Of a stretch of 27,991 bases of DNA, positions 1 to 6,986 are shown piece after piece. A model generated the notes under the pieces. It had not been told where the DNA came from and ran no database searches. It saw only the letters and a list, made by a program, of their open reading frames with translations. Within the stretch, counting starts at the first letter, position 1, and every line of letters begins with the position of its first letter. The stretch lies in NCBI GenBank assembly GCA_900545745.1, contig URAD01000022.1, forward strand, positions 1-27,991. The letters run 5' to 3'. This DNA is from an uncultured Collinsella sp. GTDB lineage: Bacteria; Actinomycetota; Coriobacteriia; Coriobacteriales; Coriobacteriaceae. The position numbers were made by a program, and so were the translations under genes.

Positions 1-90
1 TCAGGGAGGCGGGGCTGTCCCTCCCGGAATCGTCCAAATAGGTGTTGCCAATCCAAGTAGTCTTTGTTGCTGAGATAGGTCACGGCCGAA
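1..90. other. Unassigned window edge
   Basis: No gene can be assigned. Short open stretches exist on both strands: a + frame ends at a TAG at 39-41, and a - frame stays open from a GTG near position 80 to the window edge. Neither gives a recognisable product. The strong + strand hairpin that follows suggests that a + strand transcription unit ends here. Confidence 0.3.
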
Positions 91-129
91 AGGGGCCCGT
101 ATCCCAACAGATACGGGCCCCTTGCTATT
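91..129 (+). terminator. Intrinsic terminator of an upstream unit
   Basis: A perfect 13-bp stem (91-103 with 110-122) with a 6-nt loop, followed by TGCTATTT. It probably ends a transcript that begins left of the window. The T tract is interrupted, so termination may be bidirectional or partial. Confidence 0.7.
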
Positions 130-200
130 TAAATGGGCATGAGGGTGTATTGAGGGGGGATGTCTTGCTGTCGGCATCCGCGTGCGGTGCCATTCGCTGT

Positions 201-221
201 CCGTAAATTATACGTTTACGG
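201..221. promoter_or_regulatory. Palindromic operator candidate upstream of deoC
   Basis: CCGTAAA and TTTACGG form a perfect 7-bp inverted repeat around a 7-bp AT-rich spacer, 120 bp before the deoC start. Spacing and symmetry fit a dimeric repressor site. The regulator is unknown and no promoter hexamers could be set with confidence. Confidence 0.4.
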
Positions 222-340
222 CTAATTTCATACCACTTGTCGGAATGCGGACGCTGTCCTTGAATGCCGGGCGTACATTGAACGTGGTTTTTCGCGTGAA
301 GCCACGAATCGGTTGCCAGCCCTGAACAAGGAGGCCCAGC

Positions 341-1015
341 ATGACGCTTGCCAAACCCATCAATAAATACATCGACTATATCGATGCCCCCGAGGACACG
401 TTTGAGCAGTATGTCGAGAAGGCGTTAAAGTACAACTTTCGCTGCGTATTTGCGAACCTGCAGGAGTACGAGACGGGCCGCGCCATGCTCGAGGGCTCTG
501 ACATCATCCTTGCCGGCGCTATCGACTTTCCCCAGGGCACTATGACGCTTGAGGAGAAGCTTGCGAGGTTTGAGGAATACGCTGCGTGTGGCTTTACCGA
601 GATTGACTACGTTTTGAATCAGGGGTCGATCGAGAACCGCGATTTTGATGCCATCGAGCGCGAGATGACTACCATTGCTGATTTTTGTCGCGCGCATGGC
701 ATCACTGACAAGGTAATCGTCGAGATGTGCAAGCTGGACGGCGACGACGCCGCCAAGCGCCGTGTATGCGAGATCGCGCTGGAGGCCAAGCCGGGATTCC
801 TTAAGACATCGACCGGCAGAAGCTTTGGCGGTGCTAAGCTCGAGGACGTGCGGCTGATGCACGAGGTGCTCGGCGATGCCGTGGCAATCAAGGCGGCGGG
901 CGGTATCCATAATTACGAAGAGGCTTGCGCATTCATCGAGGCCGGCGCCAGCGCGTTAGGTGCATCGGCGGGCATCGCGATCGTCGAGGGCGCACCGACG
1001 GATGAGCGTCGCTAG
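341..1015 (+). CDS. deoC: Deoxyribose-phosphate aldolase (DeoC)
   Basis: A 224-aa class I aldolase of the DeoC family. It cleaves 2-deoxyribose-5-phosphate to glyceraldehyde-3-phosphate and acetaldehyde in deoxynucleoside catabolism in the cytoplasm. Visible family hallmarks are the Schiff-base lysine K155 in FLKTSTG, the second active-site lysine K184 in AIKAAGGI, and the acid/base aspartate D89 in EIDYVLNQG; these match E. coli D102, K167 and K201. The length is normal for bacterial DeoC. The ATG at 341 follows AAGGAGG (328-334) at good spacing. The gene appears monocistronic: 149 bp separate it from the next gene, and no nucleoside phosphorylase or phosphopentomutase gene is adjacent. The palindrome at 201-221 may control it. 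The assignment is from motifs; a related aldolase with another substrate is possible but less likely. Confidence 0.93.
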   Translation: MTLAKPINKYIDYIDAPEDTFEQYVEKALKYNFRCVFANLQEYETGRAMLEGSDIILAGAIDFPQGTMTLEEKLARFEEYAACGFTEIDYVLNQGSIENRDFDAIEREMTTIADFCRAHGITDKVIVEMCKLDGDDAAKRRVCEIALEAKPGFLKTSTGRSFGGAKLEDVRLMHEVLGDAVAIKAAGGIHNYEEACAFIEAGASALGASAGIAIVEGAPTDERR

Positions 1016-1164
1016 CAGACGTATTTGACCTGAGCGATAAAGCTTCACGACCACACGCCGTTCATGTTCGAGACAATATGACTTTTTGCCCGTTGTAAAC
1101 GGAGTCGCGATGGGTGTTCTGTATGATGGCTCAGACAAGGTTGTTCAATGACAGGGAGGCATAT

Positions 1165-2007
1165 ATGGCAATCAAAGCCATCGCGATGGATATCGACGGT
1201 ACGCTCACCAACGATCAGAAAGTGATTAGCCCGCGTACGCGCGAGAAGCTGCTCGCGGCGCAGGAGTCGGGCATTAAGCTCATTTTGGCTTCGGGCCGTC
1301 CCGCATGGGGGCTCCACGCCTTGGCGCAGGAGCTCGACCTCCAAAACCATGACGGTCTGCTAGTTGCCTTTAACGGCGCACACGTCGTCGATGCCCAGAC
1401 CGACGAGGTACTGTTCGATCAGGCTATGCCTGCCGACGAATTGCATCGCCTGATTGATCACCTGCGTAATTTTGACGTGATCCCTATGATTTCGCTCGGT
1501 CGCGATTTGCACGTCGAGGACTCGTACCGCTGCATGATCACGCTGCCTGACGGCTCGCAGAAAAACATCGTCAAATACGAGCGCGATGCGTGCGATCTTA
1601 AGATCCGCGAGGTCGAGAGCCTGCATGAGGTCGCTGATGCTTATCCCGTGGACAAGCTGCTGACGGCGGGCGATCCGGCCTACCTGCAGGCGCATTACGA
1701 GGAGATGTATGCGCCCTTTAAGCAGACGCTTTCGGGCATGTTTACGGCCGACTGGTACTTTGAGTACACGGCGCCCGGTATCGACAAAGCCCGTGCGCTC
1801 GAGGGTGCCCTGCCCAAACTCGGCATCGATGCCAGCGAGGTCGTATCGTTTGGCGACGGCCAGAACGACAAGTCCATGATTGAGTGGGCCGGCACCGGTG
1901 TTGCCATGGGTAACGCCGTCGATGAGGTTAAGGCTGTGGCCCAGATGGTGACCGCCGATAACAACGAAGATGGTATTGCAATGGCGCTGGATAAGCTGCT
2001 GGGTTAG
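1165..2007 (+). CDS. Cof-type HAD-superfamily phosphatase
   Basis: A 280-aa HAD hydrolase of the Cof/YidA type (class IIB cap). Such enzymes are cytoplasmic Mg2+-dependent phosphatases of sugar phosphates, FMN or PLP, often broad in specificity. Motif I is DIDGTLT (nucleophile D9, acid/base D11), motif II is LILASGR, and motif IV is the FGDGQND segment near residue 228 followed by the typical GVAMGNA. The frame extends upstream to 1114, but the ATG at 1165 has AGGGAGG (1153-1159) in the right place and puts the beta-strand before motif I at the N-terminus as in the family. The gene ends just before a terminator at 2030. The substrate cannot be read from the sequence; the neighbourhood (deoC, a second HAD phosphatase, a sugar kinase) only suggests sugar-phosphate housekeeping. 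Confidence 0.9.
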   Translation: MAIKAIAMDIDGTLTNDQKVISPRTREKLLAAQESGIKLILASGRPAWGLHALAQELDLQNHDGLLVAFNGAHVVDAQTDEVLFDQAMPADELHRLIDHLRNFDVIPMISLGRDLHVEDSYRCMITLPDGSQKNIVKYERDACDLKIREVESLHEVADAYPVDKLLTAGDPAYLQAHYEEMYAPFKQTLSGMFTADWYFEYTAPGIDKARALEGALPKLGIDASEVVSFGDGQNDKSMIEWAGTGVAMGNAVDEVKAVAQMVTADNNEDGIAMALDKLLG

Positions 2008-2029
2008 AATCGCCGATAATGCATGGTTT

Positions 2030-2057
2030 GGGCGCCTGCTTGCAGGTGCCCTTTTGT
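2030..2057 (+). terminator. Intrinsic terminator between the two HAD genes
   Basis: A 9-bp stem (2030-2038 with 2043-2051, one G-T pair) closed by a CTTG tetraloop and followed by TTTTGTT. It lies wholly between the stop at 2007 and the ribosome binding site of the next gene at 2059. The downstream start must therefore be the GTG at 2071, not an upstream ATG in the same frame, which would translate through the hairpin. Confidence 0.8.
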
Positions 2058-2070
2058 TAGGGAGGGTGCC

Positions 2071-2730
2071 GTGTCCGCATTTCCGTTCGACGCCGTTATC
2101 TTTGACATGGACGGCGTCATTGTCGATACCGAGTATTACTACCTGGGCGAGACTGCCGCGTTTGCCAAGGAGCTTGGGCTTAATCTGACTCAAGAGGAGT
2201 TGAATGGGCAGGTCGGTACCTCGCATCAGTTCTTCCTGCATATGCTGGTCGATTGGTTTGAGCGCGCCGGTAAGGGGCACTTCACTGGCGAGGAAGCGTT
2301 GGCCCGTTGGGACGAGTGGGCGCATGAGCGTCCGCGCGACTATCAGGCTTTGATTAACCCAGGCGCCGTGGATACGATTCGAGAGCTGCCGCGCCGTGGC
2401 GTTCGCGTGGCGCTTGCCAGCTCGTCTCCCATGGTTAGCATCGAGGAAGTGCTCAACGCATGCGGGCTGTCGGATGCCTTTGAGTATGTGGTGAGCGGCG
2501 AGCAGTTTAAGGAGAGTAAACCCGAGCCCGACATCTACCTGCATGCGCTAGACCTGCTGGGGCTGCCCGCGAATCGCTGCTGCTGCGTTGAGGATTCCGT
2601 TCCGGGCATTACCGCGGGTAAGCGAGCCGGCCTGACGGTTATTGCCAAGCGCGAGGAGCGCTTTGGCTTTAGCCAGGATGCCGCGGACAAGATTATCGAC
2701 CAGCTGCCGGAGCTGCTGGAACTCGCGTAG
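2071..2730 (+). CDS. HAD hydrolase, beta-phosphoglucomutase-like
   Basis: A 219-aa HAD subfamily IA protein, related to beta-phosphoglucomutase and the broad sugar-phosphate phosphatases (YniC, YcjU, GS1-like). Motif I is FDMDGVIVDTE (D12 and D14), motif II is LASSSP, motif III is the lysine of SKPEPDIY, and motif IV is CVEDSVPGI. The alpha-helical cap lies between motifs I and II. I chose the GTG at 2071 because AGGGAGG (2059-2065) sits upstream and the frame before it runs through a terminator hairpin. Reaction class (phosphatase or phosphomutase) cannot be decided; SSSP rather than the mutase-specific cap signature slightly favours a phosphatase. 62 bp separate it from the PfkB kinase gene, with no clear terminator between them, so co-transcription is possible. 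Confidence 0.87.
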   Translation: MSAFPFDAVIFDMDGVIVDTEYYYLGETAAFAKELGLNLTQEELNGQVGTSHQFFLHMLVDWFERAGKGHFTGEEALARWDEWAHERPRDYQALINPGAVDTIRELPRRGVRVALASSSPMVSIEEVLNACGLSDAFEYVVSGEQFKESKPEPDIYLHALDLLGLPANRCCCVEDSVPGITAGKRAGLTVIAKREERFGFSQDAADKIIDQLPELLELA

Positions 2731-2792
2731 ATTCTGGGCGGTACTGCTGTCACAACAGTGGTTCCGTTGGCATAAGAGAGAGGGGCGGCGTC

Positions 2793-3656
2793 ATGGCATT
2801 TAACGTGAGCGCACTGGGGTTTGGCGACAACGTCGTCGACTGCTACGAGCATATCCACACAATGTATCCGGGTGGCAATGCGGTGAACTTTGCCGTGTAT
2901 GCCAAGAAGTGCGGCGCCGCGCGCTCCGCGTATATGGGCATCTTTGGTAATGACGCTGCTGCTGAGCATGTGATTGCGAGTCTTGAGGATGAGGACGTTG
3001 AGCTTGCCAAGTGCAAGCAGCTCATCGGCGAGAACGGTGCGGCACGCGTGACCGTCGTTAACGGCGACCGTGTTTTCCTTGGCTCCAATGAGGGCGGCAT
3101 CCGTGGTGATGCGCGCTATGTGCTCGATCGCTTTGACCTTGCGTACGTGAAGCAGTTCGACGTAGTCCACTCGGGCAACTATTGCTTTACCGAGCGTGAA
3201 CTTCCCAAGTTGAAGGCCGCGGGCATCACGGTTTCGTTTGACTTCTCGGACGATTCGACCGACGAGTACTACGAGCAGATTGCTCCCTACGTTGACTTCG
3301 CGTTCTTTAGCGCGGCAGACGCCGCGAGTGAGGATGAGATTCGCGAGCGTCTGGCATGGGTGAGGAGCCTAGGTCCGCGTTTCGTATCGGCAACGGCTGG
3401 CGCTGAGGGCTGCATTGCCTATGATGGCGATCGTTATTACCGCCAACTGGCTAAGCCGGTAACGGATATGAAGGACACCATGGGTGCGGGCGACTCATTC
3501 CTGACTTCGTTCCTGATGTGTTATCTCGATTCCGTCAAGCGTGGCGAGGATGGTGCCGAGGCCATCGAGCGTGCACTCGACTTTGCGGCGGGGTTTGCTT
3601 CGACCGTATGCGGCATGGAAGGCTCCTGGGGCCATGGAGTGCCGATTTCCGAATAG
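2793..3656 (+). CDS. PfkB-family sugar kinase, fructoselysine 6-kinase-like
   Basis: A 287-aa ribokinase/PfkB-family kinase, ATP-dependent and cytoplasmic. GDNVVDCY near the N-terminus, GGNAVNFAVY (27-36), DFSDDS in the middle and the anion-hole/catalytic motif DTMGAGDSF (D228 to F236, base D234) are all visible. The short length and the combination GDN..D, GGNAVN and DFSD closely resemble fructoselysine 6-kinase (FrlD) as known from E. coli, which phosphorylates Amadori products before deglycation. No frlB-type deglycase or transporter is adjacent, so the substrate remains inference; another hexose or amino-sugar is possible. Start: ATG at 2793 behind a GA-rich ribosome binding site (AGAGAGGGG). 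A GC-rich hairpin follows the stop. Confidence 0.8.
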   Translation: MAFNVSALGFGDNVVDCYEHIHTMYPGGNAVNFAVYAKKCGAARSAYMGIFGNDAAAEHVIASLEDEDVELAKCKQLIGENGAARVTVVNGDRVFLGSNEGGIRGDARYVLDRFDLAYVKQFDVVHSGNYCFTERELPKLKAAGITVSFDFSDDSTDEYYEQIAPYVDFAFFSAADAASEDEIRERLAWVRSLGPRFVSATAGAEGCIAYDGDRYYRQLAKPVTDMKDTMGAGDSFLTSFLMCYLDSVKRGEDGAEAIERALDFAAGFASTVCGMEGSWGHGVPISE

Positions 3657-3662
3657 GTGAGC

Positions 3663-3697
3663 AGTCCCGGGGAGTCGAATTGTCGCCCCCCGGGACT
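3663..3697 (+). terminator. Hairpin after the PfkB kinase gene
   Basis: A perfect 10-bp GC-rich stem (3663-3672 with 3688-3697) with a 15-nt loop, seven bases after the stop codon. No T tract follows, so it is a weak intrinsic terminator or an RNA-stabilising 3' hairpin. Confidence 0.5.
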
Positions 3698-3701
3698 CCA
3701 T

Positions 3702-3927
3702 GGACAAATAATGCTAAATATGAGTACTGTCACTAATTTAGTAACAGCGAAATTAAGCTATTGAGGGCCTAGTTGGGTGTCTGCGAGTGATTAAAACCTG
3801 CTAAAAATGACTTTAACCACCTTAAAGTGCCTTGATAATGGATAGCTGTACATTATCAAGGCACTATTTTGCCGTAAAATAATGTGACTGGATTTGCAAC
3901 AGTACTCATATTTGGCATTTTTTGCCC
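3702..3927. repeat. 226-bp element with 29-bp terminal inverted repeats (MITE-like)
   Basis: The outer ends 3702-3730 and 3899-3927 are inverted copies matching at 26 of 29 positions; the inner 15 positions (AAATATGAGTACTGT) are identical. The interior is AT-richer than its surroundings, has no gene, and contains a perfect 14-bp hairpin (3827-3864). It sits between two convergent genes, a typical place for a miniature transposable element or a large bidirectional termination structure. No target-site duplication could be recognised. Whether it recurs in the genome cannot be seen from one copy. Confidence 0.55.
3827..3870. terminator. Hairpin inside the inverted-repeat element
   Basis: GTGCCTTGATAATG at 3827-3840 pairs perfectly with 3851-3864 across a 10-nt loop and is followed by TATTTT. 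On the - strand the stem is followed by TTTAAGG. It may serve as the shared terminator of the kinase gene and the convergent tatD operon. Confidence 0.6.
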
Positions 3928-3934
3928 ACCGGGG

Positions 3935-4717
3935 CTAGCGAAGGTCAAAAACAGAGTGCGCATTTGCTAAAACTGCCGACTCGATGCACTCTGCGTCGCG
4001 GTTTTTGAGTGAGACGATGCGTTCTGAGGTCCATGTGAGCGATCTGATAAGCGACTGTGCGCTTGTTTCGGTGTTTGCCTCCGCCGGCGCATCGGTCTCG
4101 AGCAGTAAACGATCGAGTGGGATCTGTCGGGCGTATTCGCGACCGCGCTTGGTGGCGAGCATCCGCTCGTTCACGGAAAAATAACAGCCCGCATTACGCG
4201 CGCGGACGAGTTCGTCCGAAGTACCGCTAAACCAGTGGAAGATGATAGCGGGGGAGTCGGGGTTTGGGATGAGTAGTCCATGCGATTCGAGGACGTCCAG
4301 TACGGCTCCTGCCGAACGAACGTCGTGAATTGATATCACACGCCCGGTAAGAGGATGTTGCGCGAGAGCCTCGCAGAGCCGGTCAAGTGCCTGTGTTTGC
4401 AGCGGCTCGCTTCCGGCAAAGCGCGCAGAAAAGTCGAGTCCCACCTCGCCGATGTAGCGCTCTTGGGCTGCAACTTCGCAAAGCAGATTGATTTCGGCAG
4501 GACCGCAGCGACCGTCGGCAAGCCACCAGGGGTGAAGCCCAATGCCGGCGATGATGCTTGGTTGGCGATGGGCGCGCTCGTTTGCGGCCGAAAAGTCACG
4601 TGGATCGACGCCGCAATCAAATAGGCCCAAGCCCAGTGCCGTCGCCTCATCGGCAACGGCGTCCGGGTGAGCCATCAAATCAAGATGGCAGTGTGCATCA
4701 AATAACCGGGGCTCCAT
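3935..4717 (-). CDS. tatD: TatD-family metal-dependent hydrolase
   Basis: A 260-aa TIM-barrel metallohydrolase of the TatD family, which includes 3'-5' DNA/RNA exonucleases involved in nucleic-acid repair and turnover in the cytoplasm. All metal ligands of the family are visible: H9 and H11 (HCH), E91 in GEVGLD, H131 in SIHD, H161 in FHWFSG and D209 in LETDAP. Length is typical. It follows the tcdA-like gene with only 14 bp between them, on the same strand, so the two form an operon. The 3' end faces the inverted-repeat element at 3702-3927. The physiological substrate is not readable; the TatD name is by family. Confidence 0.9.
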   Translation of the reverse strand: MEPRLFDAHCHLDLMAHPDAVADEATALGLGLFDCGVDPRDFSAANERAHRQPSIIAGIGLHPWWLADGRCGPAEINLLCEVAAQERYIGEVGLDFSARFAGSEPLQTQALDRLCEALAQHPLTGRVISIHDVRSAGAVLDVLESHGLLIPNPDSPAIIFHWFSGTSDELVRARNAGCYFSVNERMLATKRGREYARQIPLDRLLLETDAPAEANTETSAQSLIRSLTWTSERIVSLKNRDAECIESAVLANAHSVFDLR

Positions 4718-4731
4718 CTCGGCGCACTCCG

Positions 4732-5526
4732 CTAGTCCAGGCGTTGGCCGTCGGCGCGCACACGCTCGGTGCCGCGTCCACTGATCTGGCGGATAACCTC
4801 GCCGGCAATCATCTGACCCATGATGGGCGGCATAAAACTAGCGGTACCCAACTCGGTACGCTCGTGGATGTTGGACGGGTCGCGGGGTTGGGTCTTAACC
4901 GATTCCTCGCAGCTAAACAGCACGTGCAGACTCTTGATTCCGCGCTTCTTACATTCTTTGCGCATGATGCGGCTCATGGGGTCGCGTACCGTATCGAAAA
5001 TGTCGGCAAAGCGGAGGCACTCGGGATGGAGCTTGTTGGCCCCGCCCATGGAGCTAACCAAACGAATGTCGTGGTCCTGAGCATATTTGGCAATGGTGAG
5101 CTTGGCCGAGATGGTGTCGATGGCGTCGACGACGTAGTCGAGCTTGCCGTCCGTCTGCTCCAAAACGCTCGCGAAGAACTCGTCGATGTTGTCGCTCAGC
5201 AGGTATTCGGTGCGTTTGATAACGGTGGCGGTGGGATTGATGTCGTGGATCATGGCTTCCATAACATCGACCTTGCGCTTGCCGATGGTGCTGTGAAAGG
5301 CGATAGCCTGGCGATTGATATTGCTGGGCGCGACGATGTCCTTGTCCAGAATGACGAAATGACCAATGCCGCCGCGGGCGAGTGCCTCGCAGCAGTTGGA
5401 GCCCACGCCTCCGCAGCCGAGCACCAACACCGTAGCATCGGCGAGCTTATCGAGTGCCTCGCGGCCCATGATGATCTCGAGCTTGGTGTCGCGTGTCTCG
5501 ACGAGAGCGGCAGCGGTTTCGGTCAT
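4732..5526 (-). CDS. tcdA: tRNA threonylcarbamoyladenosine dehydratase (TcdA/CsdL)
   Basis: A 264-aa E1-like (ThiF/MoeB superfamily) enzyme. TcdA uses ATP to dehydrate t6A37 of ANN-decoding tRNAs to the cyclic form ct6A. The nucleotide-binding loop GCGGVGS (37-43) is followed by ILDKDIVAPSNINRQ, with the Asp and the NxNRQ signature of E1-like enzymes, then KVDVM and a VVDAIDT segment. The C-terminal part, with SSMGGANK, the DP(M)SR..RKECKKRGI stretch and the VLFSCEE region, is characteristic of TcdA rather than MoeB or ThiF. Start choice: an in-frame ATG at 5532 directly abuts GGAGG (5533-5537) and is too close; the ATG at 5526 has six-base spacing. It is first in the operon with tatD. A TATAAT lies about 45 bp upstream. 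Confidence 0.88.
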   Translation of the reverse strand: MTETAAALVETRDTKLEIIMGREALDKLADATVLVLGCGGVGSNCCEALARGGIGHFVILDKDIVAPSNINRQAIAFHSTIGKRKVDVMEAMIHDINPTATVIKRTEYLLSDNIDEFFASVLEQTDGKLDYVVDAIDTISAKLTIAKYAQDHDIRLVSSMGGANKLHPECLRFADIFDTVRDPMSRIMRKECKKRGIKSLHVLFSCEESVKTQPRDPSNIHERTELGTASFMPPIMGQMIAGEVIRQISGRGTERVRADGQRLD

Positions 5527-5570
5527 AGACATCCTCCGATGGGGAAGCGAATCGTGTTTTAGCTATCGCC

Positions 5571-5576
5571 ATTATA
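5571..5576 (-). promoter_or_regulatory. -10 element for the tcdA-tatD operon
   Basis: A perfect TATAAT on the - strand, 44 bp before the tcdA start. The matching -35 position reads TCAAAT at 17-bp spacing, a poor match, so the promoter may depend on other features. Confidence 0.5.
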
Positions 5577-5707
5577 GGTGTTATCGCGATTCCATTTGAG
5601 CCCTTGGGCTTGTAGAAATGGGATCGGGGTTCGCATAAGATTGAAGCAGATGGCACTCGTTGCAGCGGGTTGGCCAACTCTAAAACACGTTTGTAGCGTG
5701 AGAAGTG

Positions 5708-5743
5708 GCCGTCTTCGCATTACGCGGAGGCGGCTATTTTTTT
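5708..5743 (+). terminator. Orphan intrinsic terminator
   Basis: An 11-bp stem with two G-T pairs (5708-5718 with 5724-5734) followed by TATTTTTTT, a strong + strand terminator. No annotated + strand gene lies upstream: the neighbour is the divergent tcdA. The arsR-type promoter is downstream of it. A short non-coding RNA, or a very small peptide, may therefore be transcribed from about 5640; a weak TTGTAG/CATAAG promoter (5610-5639, 18-bp spacing) is compatible. Confidence 0.65.
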
Positions 5744-5753
5744 GAGTACAAGA

Positions 5754-5791
5754 TTAGACAGTTAGACAAACATCTAAATATCGAGTATAGT
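5754..5791 (+). promoter_or_regulatory. sdpR promoter with overlapping operator
   Basis: TAGACA (5763-5768) and TATAGT (5786-5791) are separated by exactly 17 bp, a good sigma-70-type promoter. The -35 box lies in a direct repeat of TTAGACA (5754-5760 and 5762-5768) and in an inverted repeat TTAGA-N6-TCTAA (5762-5777). This is the expected place for autorepression by an ArsR/SdpR-type protein encoded just downstream. Confidence 0.65.
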
Positions 5792-5825
5792 GTGCACGTC
5801 ATGAGAGATGATGAGAGGAGGTCTT

Positions 5826-6104
5826 ATGCCGGGAGAGGGTTTTAAGGCACTTGCCGATCCAACGCGACGGCGCATTTTGGAGTTGCTGCGCGAGGGCAAT
5901 TGCACGGCGGGGGAGCTTGCCGAGCATTTCGATATCAGTAAGCCGTCGCTGAGCCATCACTTGGCGACGCTCAAAAACGCCGGGTTGGTGACCGACGAGC
6001 GCCATGGCCAAAACATCGTATACAGCTTAAACACCACCGTCATGCAGGATTTAATTGGCTGGTTTATGGGTTTTACAAACAATGAAGGTGATAAGGATGA
6101 ATAA
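5826..6104 (+). CDS. sdpR: ArsR-family winged-helix repressor, SdpR-like
   Basis: A 92-aa winged-helix regulator. The segment FKALADPTRRRILELL is the ArsR/SdpR signature, followed by the recognition helix region ISKPSLSHHLATLKNAGLV and a wing. No metal-binding ELCVC motif is present, which fits SdpR rather than metal-sensing ArsR proteins. In Bacillus, SdpR represses its own sdpRI operon and is sequestered at the membrane by SdpI when the SDP toxin is bound. Start: ATG at 5826 behind AGGAGG (5816-5821); an upstream in-frame ATG at 5808 overlaps this site. The 3' end overlaps the sdpI-like gene by 8 bp, so the two are translationally coupled. Confidence 0.88.
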   Translation: MPGEGFKALADPTRRRILELLREGNCTAGELAEHFDISKPSLSHHLATLKNAGLVTDERHGQNIVYSLNTTVMQDLIGWFMGFTNNEGDKDE

Positions 6105-6801
6105 CGAAAACAAGGGCATTCACCCCACAGGGGTATCGTCGCGCGTGTGGATTGCGCTGGTCGCTCTGTGCGTCGCCAATGTCGTAGCGCACCTCATGGT
6201 GATGCCGAGCTTGCCTGCGCAGATTTCCACGCACTGGGGCGCGAACGGCGCCGTCGACGGTTGGGGTCCTAGCTGGATGGCCTCCGCGCTCGGCGTGCTG
6301 CCTCTGGCGCTTCTCGCAATGTTCTGCGTGGTGCCGCGCATCGACCCCAAAGGTGAGGCATATCGAACCTCGGGCAAGTTCTACCAGGGCTTCGTAATCG
6401 CCTTCACCTTGTTCATGTGCGCCATAAGCTGGCTGGGAGAGCTTACGGTCTGGGGCGTGGTGCCGGCGGTCGGTTCGGTTAACGTGCTGATTTCCGGTGT
6501 TGTCGGTTTGCTGTTCATCGGCGTAGGCAACTACTTGCCGCGTGTGAAGCAGAACTATACGCTCGGTATCAAGACGCCCTGGGCACTTGCCGATCCCGAG
6601 AACTGGCGCCGTACGCAGCGCTTTGGCGGTGCCTGCTTTATGGTGCTGGGTGTTGGCCTGATTGTGATGGGCGTGGCGGGCAGCGTGCTTTCGAGTGAAG
6701 TCGTCGCCGCAGTGATTGCGGTTCTGGCGTTTGGTTCGGTCGGAGCCGTCTACGTCTACTCGTATCTGCTGTGGCGCAAATCGCAGCGAGCCGCTCGTTA
6801 A
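6097..6801 (+). CDS. sdpI: SdpI-family integral membrane protein
   Basis: A 234-aa membrane protein with an N-terminal DUF1648-like part (PAQISTHWGANGAVDGWG) and the C-terminal SdpI signature GNYLPRVKQNYTLGIKTPW followed by ENWRRTQRFGG. About six hydrophobic segments are visible, the first directly after a short hydrophilic N-terminus. In Bacillus, SdpI gives immunity to the SDP killing peptide and signals toxin presence by binding SdpR. Start: ATG at 6097 with GAAGGTG (6084-6090) six bases upstream, overlapping the sdpR stop. Toxin genes sdpABC are not in the window, so the protein may protect against, or sense, another envelope stress. A GNRA-loop terminator follows at 6868. Confidence 0.87.
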   Translation: MNNENKGIHPTGVSSRVWIALVALCVANVVAHLMVMPSLPAQISTHWGANGAVDGWGPSWMASALGVLPLALLAMFCVVPRIDPKGEAYRTSGKFYQGFVIAFTLFMCAISWLGELTVWGVVPAVGSVNVLISGVVGLLFIGVGNYLPRVKQNYTLGIKTPWALADPENWRRTQRFGGACFMVLGVGLIVMGVAGSVLSSEVVAAVIAVLAFGSVGAVYVYSYLLWRKSQRAAR

Positions 6802-6867
6802 GGTTGCGGAAAACTAGCGTACGCAGTTCATAGTATGTTCCGGGGGACTTTTCCCAGGTAGTATTAG

Positions 6868-6895
6868 GGGGTATGGGCAACCATGCCCCTTTTTT
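6868..6895 (+). terminator. Intrinsic terminator of sdpRI
   Basis: A 9-bp stem (6868-6876 with 6881-6889, one T-G pair) closed by a GCAA tetraloop and followed by six T residues. It lies 66 bp after the sdpI stop and isolates ettA from that operon. Confidence 0.88.
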
Positions 6896-6986
6896 CGTTA
6901 AGTTTCAGAGCTGGTTTCCTCATTTCGTTTCCACTAAAGCGAATCAAGAATAGAGAAACAGCAGGTAGAAAGGATAAAATAGGCAA

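Noticed and set aside
2023..2070. Upstream ATG extension of the second HAD gene
   Set aside because: The extra codons would run through an intrinsic terminator, and the GTG at 2071 has a proper ribosome binding site.
1360..2544. 394-aa open frame on the - strand opposite the two HAD genes
   Set aside because: It spans two real genes and the terminator between them and shows no domain; it is a codon-bias shadow.
4558..5562. 334-aa open frame on the + strand opposite tatD and tcdA
   Set aside because: Antisense to two genes with intact catalytic motifs, and with no recognisable product.
5630..5700. Possible tRNA-like sequence before sdpR
   Set aside because: A GGTTCGC stretch is present but no acceptor, anticodon or T-arm pairing can be drawn.
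5645..5740. 31-codon frame ending in the orphan terminator
   Set aside because: No convincing ribosome binding site and the peptide is encoded largely by the hairpin; a non-coding transcript is more likely.
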